DNA from: Streptomyces xinghaiensis S187
GTDB taxonomy: Bacteria; Actinomycetota; Actinomycetes; Streptomycetales; Streptomycetaceae
NCBI RefSeq assembly: GCF_000220705.2
Contig: NZ_CP023202.1
Coordinates: forward strand, 186,001 to 250,000
Direction: 5' to 3'
Length of the DNA stretch: 64,000 nucleotides
A program made the translations under genes and the position numbers. Below, piece after piece: positions 17,327 through 24,180 of this stretch (its first letter is position 1; the number at the start of each line of letters is the position of its first letter). The notes beneath the pieces were generated by a model. The model ran no database searches. It was not told the origin of the DNA and worked only from the letters and a program-made list of their open reading frames with translations.

Positions 17327-18013
17327 ATGACGAGCTTCGACGCCGCCTTCACCGGCGGATGGATACGGCGCTTCGCCGCGTCGGTCCGCGCCACGGAACC
17401 CGAGCTCACCGCTCTGGACCAGCGCGCGGGGGACGGCGACTTCGGCGTCAACCTCACCACCGGGCTGACGACCGCGCTGCGGATGCTGGACGAGGCCGCC
17501 GCCGACGGGGAGCCGGAGGACGCCTCCGCTCCCCTCCTCACCACGGCGACGGCCTTCCTGGACAGCGTCGGCGGGACGAGCGGCCCGCTGTTCGGCCTGC
17601 TCTTCCAGCGACTGGCCTGCGCCGTCCGGGACGCCGGGCCCGGCCTGACCACCTCCGGTCTCGCGGCCGGCACCCGCGAGGGGCTGGCCGTCATCCAGCG
17701 TGTCGGCGAGGCCCGGGCCGGGGACAAGACGCTGGTCGACGCCCTGGCCCCGGCCGCCCGCGCGCTCGGCGCCTGCCCGCCGGACGCGCCGCCCGACACG
17801 GCGCTCGTCCGCGCCGCCGGGGGCGCCTGGGAGGGCGTGCGGAGCACCGCGCGGCTCCGGGCACGGCGGGGGCGGGCCAGCTACCTCGGTGACCGGGTGT
17901 CCGGTGTGCCGGACCCGGGGGCCGTGGGCATCGGCCTCTTCTACGCCTCGGCGGACGGCGGCGTCCGTGCGCTGGCCCCGTTCCTGGAAGGCCGCGAGCA
18001 GCCGTCGCGGTGA
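17327..18013 (+). CDS. dhaL: Dihydroxyacetone kinase, DhaL nucleotide-binding subunit
   Basis: The protein has 228 residues. The metal/nucleotide site QRAGDGDFGVNLTTG (about residues 31-45) keeps the Asp pair, but Phe stands where PTS-type DhaL usually has His (DxDHG). GGTSGPLFG (about residues 84-92) and the C-terminal RASYLGDRVSGVPDPGA match the family. It sits directly downstream of dhaK in a two-gene operon. In PTS-dependent systems DhaL keeps ADP bound and is re-phosphorylated by DhaM; in ATP-dependent kinases the L domain exchanges ATP. No dhaM is present in the window, leaving either mode open. Confidence 0.92.
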   Translation: MTSFDAAFTGGWIRRFAASVRATEPELTALDQRAGDGDFGVNLTTGLTTALRMLDEAAADGEPEDASAPLLTTATAFLDSVGGTSGPLFGLLFQRLACAVRDAGPGLTTSGLAAGTREGLAVIQRVGEARAGDKTLVDALAPAARALGACPPDAPPDTALVRAAGGAWEGVRSTARLRARRGRASYLGDRVSGVPDPGAVGIGLFYASADGGVRALAPFLEGREQPSR

Positions 18014-18127
18014 CGGCCCGGAAGCCGTCCCCGCCGCCGGGCCTCCCGGAGGGCGGGGCGGCGGACCCGGGGCCGGAGCCGGGGCCGGGTCCGCCGGGGC
18101 CGAGCGCGGCACGGCGGCCGGTTCACC

Positions 18128-18150
18128 GGCGCCCTGCCGGTCAGGGCGCC
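18128..18150. terminator. Bidirectional hairpin overlapping the HAD stop codon
   Basis: GGCGCCCTG and CAGGGCGCC form a perfect 9-bp stem with the 5-nt loop CCGGT. It lies 115 nt after dhaL on the plus strand and covers the HAD gene stop (18141-18143) on the minus strand. GTT follows on the plus side. Confidence 0.55.
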
Positions 18151-18953
18151 GTTCCGGGGGAGCCCTCTCCGGGAGCGGTCTCCCCGGGCCGGGCCGCCGG
18201 GGCGGCCGCGTCTCCGGGGGACGAGCCGCGGGGCGGTACGACCCGCGGCGACGTGCTGCCGGGCGTCCCCTCGGGGATCGCGGGGCGGCTCTCCGCCCAG
18301 GCGACGAGGCGGGGCTCCCCGAGTGAGGGCACCCAGAGATCCACGAGGGCGGCGGACTCCTCGTCGGGACGCGGACCGACCCCGACGACCCGCATGCCCG
18401 CCCGGACGGCGGACCGGATACCGCAGAGCGAGTCCTCGACCGCCAGGCATTCCGCCGGATCGGCGCCGCAGGCTCCGGCGGCGGAGAGATAGAGGTCCGG
18501 TGCCGGCTTGGGCGGCATCCCCTCCCCCGGCACGACGACATGGTCGAAATAGAGCAGCAGCCCCGCCATGTCCAGGCAGGTCTCGACGACATCGCGCGGG
18601 CAGTTGCTGGCGACCGCGAGCGGGGCGAACTCATGGGCCAGCGCCACCATTTCCACCGCCCCGGGCGCGGTGACGGGGTCCTCGGCGACTAGCGACCGGA
18701 AACTTTCCAGCAACTCGTCGGTCATCTTCCCGGTCAGTTCCGGGCGTCCCGCGGTCTCCGCCAGCAGGCGGCCGCAGTCGGTGTAGTGAATTCCTTTCGC
18801 ACGTTCGGAGAATTCCGCGCCGGGGGTGACTCCGTACTCCCGGAGTACCTGGCGGCGCGCCTCCTGCCAGTGCCTTTCGGTGTCCATCAGGGTGCCGTCG
18901 CAGTCGAAGACGACGGCCGTCGGTGTCCAGGTGAGAATCCGGTCTGCTGTCAC
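18141..18953 (-). CDS. HAD-superfamily subfamily IA hydrolase (phosphatase-like)
   Basis: The protein has 270 residues. HAD motif I is VVFDCDGTLMD (nucleophile and acid Asp), motif II VASNCP, motif III Lys in MPPKPAPDLY, and motif IV VEDSLCGI with the acidic pair. A helical cap inserted after motif I (ERHWQEARRQVLREYG) places it in the beta-phosphoglucomutase/sugar-phosphatase-like class; the substrate is unknown. The GTG at 18953 follows an AAGAAGG-like ribosome-binding site. The last ~45 residues are a Pro/Ser/Gly-rich tail absent from typical HADs. The 5' half of the gene and its upstream region are less GC-rich than the neighbours, hinting at separate ancestry. Confidence 0.88.
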   Translation of the reverse strand: MTADRILTWTPTAVVFDCDGTLMDTERHWQEARRQVLREYGVTPGAEFSERAKGIHYTDCGRLLAETAGRPELTGKMTDELLESFRSLVAEDPVTAPGAVEMVALAHEFAPLAVASNCPRDVVETCLDMAGLLLYFDHVVVPGEGMPPKPAPDLYLSAAGACGADPAECLAVEDSLCGIRSAVRAGMRVVGVGPRPDEESAALVDLWVPSLGEPRLVAWAESRPAIPEGTPGSTSPRVVPPRGSSPGDAAAPAARPGETAPGEGSPGTAP

Positions 18954-19352
18954 TTTTCCGACCTTCTTCGAGGGGGTCTGGTCTTGTGGACTGCGGCCGG
19001 TCTCTTTGTCACCTTTCCTGGTCAACAGAAAGGATTTTCCACGCGGTCGGCCGCCACCGCGTTCGGGGGAACTGACACCCCGGAATGGGGCAGCCATGCC
19101 TCTGTCATGTCACCCATGAAATAGAGAGGTCATTGCAAAAACTACGGTAAATTCCCGACCGCGACCGCGTCAATTGATTCCGGCTAAATAAGGTTAAGTG
19201 ATATGGCTATGCGCGGCGGAATACTCGAATAACCGTCCGATAAGCATTCCACAGGAAAAGGAAATTGCAGGCCGCCCGGTGCCGGGAACGGGCGGCACGG
19301 TGCGGACCGCGCGGACCGGCAGCCGCCCGGGCCCGCGGACCGGGCGGCGGGC
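18954..19352. other. AT-rich intergenic region upstream of the HAD gene
   Basis: This ~400-bp gap contains no convincing gene. Bases 19141-19200 are about 48% GC, far below the rest of the window. It holds many short A/T runs (CAATTGATT, GGCTAAATAAGG, GGAAAAGGAAATT) that could be promoter or nucleoid-protein binding DNA for the HAD gene. A short ORF on the plus strand (from 19198) runs into GC-rich sequence with no coding character. Confidence 0.6.
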
Positions 19353-19982
19353 TCAGCCCTCCACGTACGTCACGCCGCCGAGTTCCAGGGCCGCGGCCCC
19401 GGCCGTGGCGTCGGCGAGCCAGCCGCGGAAGCGGTCGAGGTCCCCCTCCGCCACGCCGATCTCGATGCGGACCCGGTCGCCGTAGCGCACCTCGCGCACC
19501 GTCCGGCCGGTCGCCCGCAGATCGTTCTCCAGCTTTCCGGCGCGCTGGTGGTCGACGGTCACGGTGGCCAGCCGCACCGGCCGCCGGGCGACGGTGCCGA
19601 GCACGTCCAGGGTCTGCCCGACCGCGCCGCCGTAGGCCCGGATCAGGCCGCCGGCACCGAGCTGCACACCGCCGAACCAGCGGGTGACGACGGCGACGAT
19701 GTCGCGCACCTCGCGGCGGAGCAGCATCTGCAGCATGGGGACCCCGGCGGTGCCGCCGGGCTCGCCGTCGTCGCTCGACTTCTGCACGGCTCCTGAGGCG
19801 CCGATGACATAGGCCCAGCAGTGGTGGGTGGCGCCCGGGTGCCGCTCGCGGACGCGGCGGATCACCGCCCGCGCGTCCGCCTCGGTGGCGACGGGGGCGA
19901 GGGTGGTGAGGAAACGGGACCTCTTGACCTCGGTCTCGTGTTCGCCCTCGCGCGCCACCGTGCGGTACTGCTGCTCCTCCAT
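19353..19982 (-). CDS. YigZ/IMPACT family protein
   Basis: The protein has 209 residues. The N-terminal UPF0029/Impact domain shows KRSRFLTTLAPVATEADARA, ATHHCWAYVIG, SSDDGEPGGTAG and VVTRWFGGVQLGAGGLIRAYGG-type segments in order (about residues 20-130). A smaller C-terminal YigZ domain follows. The family is conserved from bacteria to eukaryotes. The eukaryotic IMPACT protein modulates Gcn2, but the bacterial role is not defined. The start ATG at 19982 is 55 bp from the divergent CoA-binding protein gene. Confidence 0.92.
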   Translation of the reverse strand: MEEQQYRTVAREGEHETEVKRSRFLTTLAPVATEADARAVIRRVRERHPGATHHCWAYVIGASGAVQKSSDDGEPGGTAGVPMLQMLLRREVRDIVAVVTRWFGGVQLGAGGLIRAYGGAVGQTLDVLGTVARRPVRLATVTVDHQRAGKLENDLRATGRTVREVRYGDRVRIEIGVAEGDLDRFRGWLADATAGAAALELGGVTYVEG

Positions 19983-20037
19983 CCGGTCAGCCTAAGCCCG
20001 CGGGAATGGTGCCGGACGGCGGCATGTTCGTGCTGGC

Positions 20038-20445
20038 ATGTACGCAGACACGGAGACGATCCGGCGGATTCTGACCGGCACCGGCGACACCTGGGCCGTG
20101 GTGGGCCTGTCCTCCAACACGGCCCGCGCGGCCTACGGCGTGGCGGGGGTGCTGCAGCGCTTCGGCAAGCGGATCGTGCCGGTGCACCCGAAGGCGGAGA
20201 CGGTGCACGGCGAACGGGGCTACGCCTCCCTGGCCGAGATCCCGTTCCCGGTGGACGTCGTGGACGTCTTCGTCAACAGCGCCCTGGCGGGGCGGGTCGC
20301 CGACGAGGCGGTGGCCATCGGCGCCAAGGCCGTCTGGTTCCAGCTCGGCGTGGTGGACGAGGCGGCGTACGAGCGGGTGCGCGCCGCCGGCCGGGACATG
20401 GTCATGGACCGCTGCCCGGCCATCGAGATCCCCCGGCTGGGCTGA
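20038..20445 (+). CDS. CoA-binding domain protein
   Basis: The single-domain Rossmann protein has 135 residues: WAVVGLSSNTARAAYGVAGV (nucleotide-binding loop), RIVPVHPKAETVHGERGYA and the conserved AKAVWFQLGVVDEAAYERV, ending MDRCPAIEIPRL. It matches the CoA-binding-2 family (YccU-like), stand-alone versions of the succinyl-CoA synthetase CoA-binding domain. Its cellular role is unknown. It ends close to a strong hairpin shared with the convergent regulator gene. Confidence 0.9.
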   Translation: MYADTETIRRILTGTGDTWAVVGLSSNTARAAYGVAGVLQRFGKRIVPVHPKAETVHGERGYASLAEIPFPVDVVDVFVNSALAGRVADEAVAIGAKAVWFQLGVVDEAAYERVRAAGRDMVMDRCPAIEIPRLG

Positions 20446-20464
20446 CCGGGGCCGGGCGGGCCGG

Positions 20465-20498
20465 GCCCCGGGAGGTCCGGGCACCGGCCTCCCGGGGC
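20465..20498. terminator. Hairpin between convergent genes
   Basis: GCCCCGGGAGG (20465-20475) and CCTCCCGGGGC (20488-20498) pair perfectly over 11 bp around a 12-nt loop. It sits between the CoA-binding gene and the XRE-cupin gene, whose 3' ends face each other. Confidence 0.6.
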
Positions 20499-20505
20499 GG
20501 TCGCC

Positions 20506-21078
20506 TCAGCGGACGGGCGGGACCGACACGACCATGCTCATCTCGACCGTCTCCGTCCCGTCGTTGCGGTAGCCGTGCGGCACGTTGGCCTCGAAGGCGG
20601 CGGACGACCCGGCCGGCACCCGGTACTCCTCGCCGTCCAGCACCAGCGTCAGCTCCCCCTCCCGGACGTGCAGGAGTTCATGGGTGCCGGCGGGGTGCGC
20701 GTCGGACGCACTGCCCTCACCGGGCATCAGCGTCCAGCCCCACAGCTCCAGCGGCCCGGGGGCCTGGGCCCCGGCGAGGAGCACGGTGGCGCTGCCGGCC
20801 TCGGTGGACCACATGCGCACCGCCTCCTCGGGCTTCACGACCCGCACCCTGGGCTCCTGGTCGTAGTCGAGGAGGGCGGTGAGGCTCACGCCGAGGGCGT
20901 CGGCGAGCTTCACCGTGGTGCCGACGCTCGGATTGGTCCGGGCCTGCTCGATCTGGATGATCATGCCCCGGCTGACCCCGGAGCGGGTGGCGAGGGCGTC
21001 CAGGGTGAAGCCCCGTTCGCCGCGCCAGCGCTTGAGGTTGCGCGCCAGGGACTGGGTGAGGTGGTCGAGATCCGTCAC
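20506..21078 (-). CDS. XRE-family regulator with C-terminal cupin domain
   Basis: The protein has about 190 residues. The N-terminal helix-turn-helix of Cro/C1 type is at residues 8-62 (LARNLKRWRGERGFTLDAL, then SGVSRGMIIQIEQARTNPS). A C-terminal single cupin barrel follows (HPAGTHELLHVREGELTLVL; PHGYRND), a ligand-sensing module. I take the GTG at 21078; a TTG at 21096 would extend the protein by six residues but lies inside the palindromic operator. It is divergent from an EamA transporter with 100 bp between, a layout in which the regulator normally controls the transporter and itself. Confidence 0.88.
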   Translation of the reverse strand: MTDLDHLTQSLARNLKRWRGERGFTLDALATRSGVSRGMIIQIEQARTNPSVGTTVKLADALGVSLTALLDYDQEPRVRVVKPEEAVRMWSTEAGSATVLLAGAQAPGPLELWGWTLMPGEGSASDAHPAGTHELLHVREGELTLVLDGEEYRVPAGSSAAFEANVPHGYRNDGTETVEMSMVVSVPPVR

Positions 21079-21094
21079 AGCGAGTCCAGAGTCC

Positions 21095-21107
21095 AATCCA
21101 TTGGATT
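21095..21107. promoter_or_regulatory. Palindromic operator between XRE-cupin gene and EamA transporter
   Basis: AATCCA-T-TGGATT is a perfect 6-1-6 inverted repeat in a comparatively A/T-rich intergenic stretch. It lies 17-29 bp upstream of the regulator GTG and 72-84 bp upstream of the transporter ATG. TTGGAT within it, followed after 17 bp by TGTACT, could be a transporter promoter, so binding would repress it. Seen: the symmetry. Inferred: use by the XRE protein. Confidence 0.5.
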
Positions 21108-21178
21108 CGTGAGTTCATTGTCGTGTACTACTGTGGGGTGTACCGGAACATCCATCGCACTGTACTTCGGGGGAACAC

Positions 21179-22051
21179 ATGACCGCGGTCCTCGCTCTGG
21201 CCTCCAGTCTGCTCTGGGGGCTCGCCGACTTCGGCGGGGGCCTGCTCACCCGCCGCATCCCCGCCCTCACCGTGGTCGTGGTCTCCCAGACCGTCGCCGC
21301 GCTGGTGCTGGGGGTGATCGTCCTGCTCACCGGTGCCTGGCGGGAGACCGGCCCGCAGCTGTGGTTCGCGGTGGCCGCCGGTGTGGCCGGGCCCGCCGCC
21401 ATGTTCGCCTTCTACAAGGCGCTCGCCCTCGGCCCGATGGGCGTCGTCTCGCCGCTGGGGTCGCTCGGGGTCGCCGTGCCGGTCGGGGTGGGGCTGGTGC
21501 TCGGCGAGCGCCCGGGGCTCCTGCAGGCCGTGGGCATCCTGGTCGCCGTGGCCGGTGTGCTGCTGGCGGGCGGTCCCGAACTGCGCGGGGCGCCGGTCCA
21601 GCGGCGCGCGGTCCTCTACACCCTGGTGGCGGCGGTCGGCTTCGGCGCGGTGATGGCGCTGATCGCGGAGGCGTCCTCGACGCTGAACGGCCTGTTCCTC
21701 GCCCTCTTCGTCCAGCGGCTGGCGAACATCGCGGTCGGCGGCACCTCGCTGCTGGTCTCCGTACGGCGGGGCGGCGCGGCGCTCCCCCCGGTGGCGGAGG
21801 GCGGATCGGGCGTGGTCCTCGCCGCGCTGCCGTCCCTGGCGTTCGTGGGCCTCGCCGACGTCGCGGCCAACGGCACGTACGCGCTCGCCGCCCAGAACGG
21901 GCCGGTCACCGTGGCGGCGGTGCTCGCCTCGCTCTACCCGGTCGTCACCGCGCTGGCGGCGCGCGGGCTGCTGAAGGAACGGCTGCTGGCGGTACAAGCG
22001 GTCGGCGCGGGGCTGGCCCTGCTCGGCACCACGCTGCTCACGGCGGGCTGA
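21179..22051 (+). CDS. EamA/DMT family transporter
   Basis: The protein has 290 residues and about ten hydrophobic helices in two EamA repeats. The first begins TAVLALASSLLWGLADFGGG and the second AVLYTLVAAVGFGAVMALIA. KALALGPMGVVSPL and AQNGPVTVAAVLASLYPVVT are the usual repeat-end helices. The start ATG (21179) follows a CGGGGGAA ribosome-binding region. DMT proteins export metabolites, amino acids or drugs; the cargo is unknown. The divergent XRE-cupin regulator is the likely controller. Confidence 0.9.
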   Translation: MTAVLALASSLLWGLADFGGGLLTRRIPALTVVVVSQTVAALVLGVIVLLTGAWRETGPQLWFAVAAGVAGPAAMFAFYKALALGPMGVVSPLGSLGVAVPVGVGLVLGERPGLLQAVGILVAVAGVLLAGGPELRGAPVQRRAVLYTLVAAVGFGAVMALIAEASSTLNGLFLALFVQRLANIAVGGTSLLVSVRRGGAALPPVAEGGSGVVLAALPSLAFVGLADVAANGTYALAAQNGPVTVAAVLASLYPVVTALAARGLLKERLLAVQAVGAGLALLGTTLLTAG

Positions 22052-22130
22052 CGGCCGGCCGTACGGGCGCGGGGACGCCCCGTATGCCCCGGGCGCCCCG
22101 GCCGCCACGCGCCTCCCGGGCCCGCGGGCC

Positions 22131-22157
22131 GTCCCGGCCGTCCCGGCCGTCCCGGCG
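22131..22157 (+). repeat. 9-bp tandem repeat
   Basis: GTCCCGGCC occurs twice exactly and a third time with one change, in non-coding DNA 79 bp after the transporter stop. Confidence 0.7.
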
Positions 22158-22204
22158 GCCGTCCGCGGGCGGGGGTGCGCGGACGCGTACCGGTACCGCA
22201 CCGG

Positions 22205-22294
22205 TCAGTAGCGCCGGAGCGCGTACAGCAGCAGTGCGATCCCCTGGACGGCGACCGCCACGGCCAGCAGGATCCGCAGTCTCCGGTTGCTCAT
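22205..22294 (-). CDS. Small single-pass membrane peptide, 29 aa
   Basis: A short ORF begins with ATG at 22294, preceded by GGAGGGGAG with about 8-nt spacing, one of the better ribosome-binding sites in the window. The 29-residue product has a basic start (MSNRRLR), one hydrophobic helix of about 17 residues (ILLAVAVAVQGIALLLYAL) and a basic end (RRY). This is the layout of small regulatory membrane proteins. It lies 95 nt downstream of the acyltransferase gene on the same strand. Its function is unknown; it could also be a chance ORF, but the start signal and hydrophobic profile argue for translation. Confidence 0.55.
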   Translation of the reverse strand: MSNRRLRILLAVAVAVQGIALLLYALRRY

Positions 22295-22389
22295 GCCGGG
22301 TCTCCCCTCCTCGCCCCGCCCCCGGGGTCCGTACCCGTGGGTCCGTGACCGTGACCGTACCCGGGCGCCCGTGCCCCGCGCCCGGGCGG

Positions 22390-23214
22390 TCAGCGGCCGG
22401 CCGGCGCCCCGGCCGAGTCCGGTTCCGCGGCCGGGGAGTCCTCCGTGAGGGAGCCGAGCGCGGCCAGGGCGCGCAGCTGCTCCGGTGTGGCCTCCTCCAG
22501 GGCGCGCAGCTGCTCCGGGCCGGCCCCCTCGGGCGGCGGGACGGGCGCCGGGGTCCGCAGCGGCGGCTGCCAGCCCGTCGCGGGCTCCCAGCGCCGGACC
22601 ACCCGGGCCGGCGCCCCGGCCACCACCGCGTGGTCGGGGACCGTGCCGCGCACCACCGAACCGGCGGCCACGACCACATTGCGGCCGAGCCGCGCCCCGG
22701 GCAGTATCACCGCGCCCGCGCCGAGCCAGCTGCCGGAGCCGATCTCGACCGGCGCGGTGCGCGGCCACTGGCGGCCCACGGGGGTGCCGGGGTCGTCGTA
22801 GGAGTGGTTGTCGCTGGTGACGTAGACGTACGGGCCGCAGAAGACGTCGTCGCCGAAGACCACCGGCCGCGAGGCCACCACATGGCTCCCCCGGCCCAGC
22901 ACCACGCCGTTGCCCAGGGTCAGCACGGGGTCGGGGCCGAGGTCCAGCCCGGGCATCATCCCGGCGGTGAGCGTGACCTGTTCGCCTATCACGCAGTGCT
23001 CACCGAGGCGTATCCACTCCTCCCCGAACACCGTCCCCTGGGGGTACGCGAGCCGGGTGCCCTCGCCGATCCGGCCGAAGCGGTACGGGCCCGGACGGTC
23101 CGCGGTGACGGCTCCGGTCTCCCGCACCCAGCGCGCGCCGCGGTGCACGGCCCGCGAGAGCGTCCGGCGGCGCCAGGCCGCGAGGGCGGGGAACAGCTTC
23201 TGCTTCTTCGGCAC
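22390..23214 (-). CDS. Hexapeptide-repeat acyltransferase-like protein
   Basis: The protein has 274 residues. A basic N-terminus (MPKKQKLFPALAAWRRRTL) precedes a left-handed parallel beta-helix built of hexapeptide repeats (about residues 60-215). Typical rungs are GEHCVIGEQVTLTAG, SHVVASRPVVFGDDVFCG and GSWLGAGAVILPGARLG, with TSDNHSYDDPG supplying a possible catalytic His. It ends in VPDHAVVAGAPARVVRRW, as in maltose/galactoside acetyltransferases, plus a Pro/Ala/Glu-rich tail. The start is a GTG. It is co-oriented with a gamma-carbonic-anhydrase-like gene upstream, another beta-helix protein. The acceptor is unknown. Confidence 0.88.
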   Translation of the reverse strand: MPKKQKLFPALAAWRRRTLSRAVHRGARWVRETGAVTADRPGPYRFGRIGEGTRLAYPQGTVFGEEWIRLGEHCVIGEQVTLTAGMMPGLDLGPDPVLTLGNGVVLGRGSHVVASRPVVFGDDVFCGPYVYVTSDNHSYDDPGTPVGRQWPRTAPVEIGSGSWLGAGAVILPGARLGRNVVVAAGSVVRGTVPDHAVVAGAPARVVRRWEPATGWQPPLRTPAPVPPPEGAGPEQLRALEEATPEQLRALAALGSLTEDSPAAEPDSAGAPAGR

Positions 23215-23322
23215 ACGGCCACGGTACTCAGCGGTAGCCCCGCCGGGAGCGGGAACCGGCTGTGACCTTCACCCCACACGGCGCACCGGCGGGGCGGTCA
23301 ACGGCCGGTCCCCGGCGGCACC

Positions 23323-23946
23323 TCAGCGGGAGCCGCCCCCGCCGCGCTCACCCTCGCCGTCCTCGCCGTCCTCGCCGTTCCCGCCGTTCTCCTCGGTCTT
23401 CTCGTCCCCGCCGCGCCCCGCGTCCGCCGCCTCGCGGTGGGCCTCCGCCAGCTCCAGGTACATCGCCGCGTTGAGCTGCAGGGCCTCCCGCTCCTCCCCG
23501 GTCAGCTCCCGGCGCACCTTGGCGGGTACGCCGGCCACCAGAGAGCCCGGCGGTACCCGCATCCCCTGCGGCACCAGGGCCTGCGCGGCGACCAGCGAAC
23601 CGGCGCCGATGTGCGCGCCGTTGAGGACCGTGGCCCCCATGCCGATCAGGCAGCCGTCCTCGACGGTGCAGCCGTGCAGGACGGCGTTGTGGCCGACGGA
23701 GACCCGCTCGCCGACGGTCACCGGGAAGCCGGGGTCGACATGGACCGTGCAGTTGTCCTGGATGTTGCTGTCCGCGCCGACGACGACCGGGCCGCAGTCG
23801 GCGCGCAGCACGGTGTGGTACCAGACGCTCGCCCCCGCGGCCAGGGTGACCTCGCCCAGCACGACCGAGGTGGGCGCGGCGAACGCCCGCTCGTGGACGA
23901 CCGGTTCCCGGCCCGCCACCGCCGCGATCAAGGCCCGTTCCGCCAT
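23323..23946 (-). CDS. Gamma-carbonic-anhydrase family (LbH) protein
   Basis: The protein has 207 residues. The beta-helix of gamma-class carbonic anhydrases spans about residues 15-150. RADCGPVVVGADSNIQDNC, the metal His positions in TVHVDPG and VGHNAVLHGC, and LVAGVPAKVRREL are all present. The start ATG has GGGGAGA 6 nt upstream. The family includes true zinc/iron carbonic anhydrases and inactive relatives such as PaaY/YrdA, so catalysis is likely but unproven. The last ~35 residues are a low-complexity Glu/Asp/Gly tail (GNGEDGEDGEGERGGGG) arising from a short DNA repeat. Confidence 0.9.
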   Translation of the reverse strand: MAERALIAAVAGREPVVHERAFAAPTSVVLGEVTLAAGASVWYHTVLRADCGPVVVGADSNIQDNCTVHVDPGFPVTVGERVSVGHNAVLHGCTVEDGCLIGMGATVLNGAHIGAGSLVAAQALVPQGMRVPPGSLVAGVPAKVRRELTGEEREALQLNAAMYLELAEAHREAADAGRGGDEKTEENGGNGEDGEDGEGERGGGGSR

Positions 23947-24180
23947 GGGTCTCTCCCCTTCTCGTCATCACCGTCCGCGCCCCACGCCCCGCGCGCCGTC
24001 CGCGGCGTATCGCTCCGCTCCGGCGCGCCGCGGCGGGCTCCGTGCCCGCGTCGTCCCGCGTACCGTACGGCGGGCGGGCGCCCCGGGCCGCACCGGCCCC
24101 GCGCGCCGGCGCGGGTCGCCGCCCGTGCGTAGTCCGGCCCGGCGTGGCAGGCCGGGGCCGGGCGGCTCTATGGTTACGCC

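Noticed and set aside
19198..19485. 95-codon plus-strand ORF starting in the AT-rich gap
   Set aside because: After the first 25 codons it runs antisense to yigZ with Arg/Pro/Gly shadow composition.
22131..22157. Short tandem repeats considered as a CRISPR-like array
   Set aside because: Nine-base units without spacers; no array or cas genes anywhere in the window.
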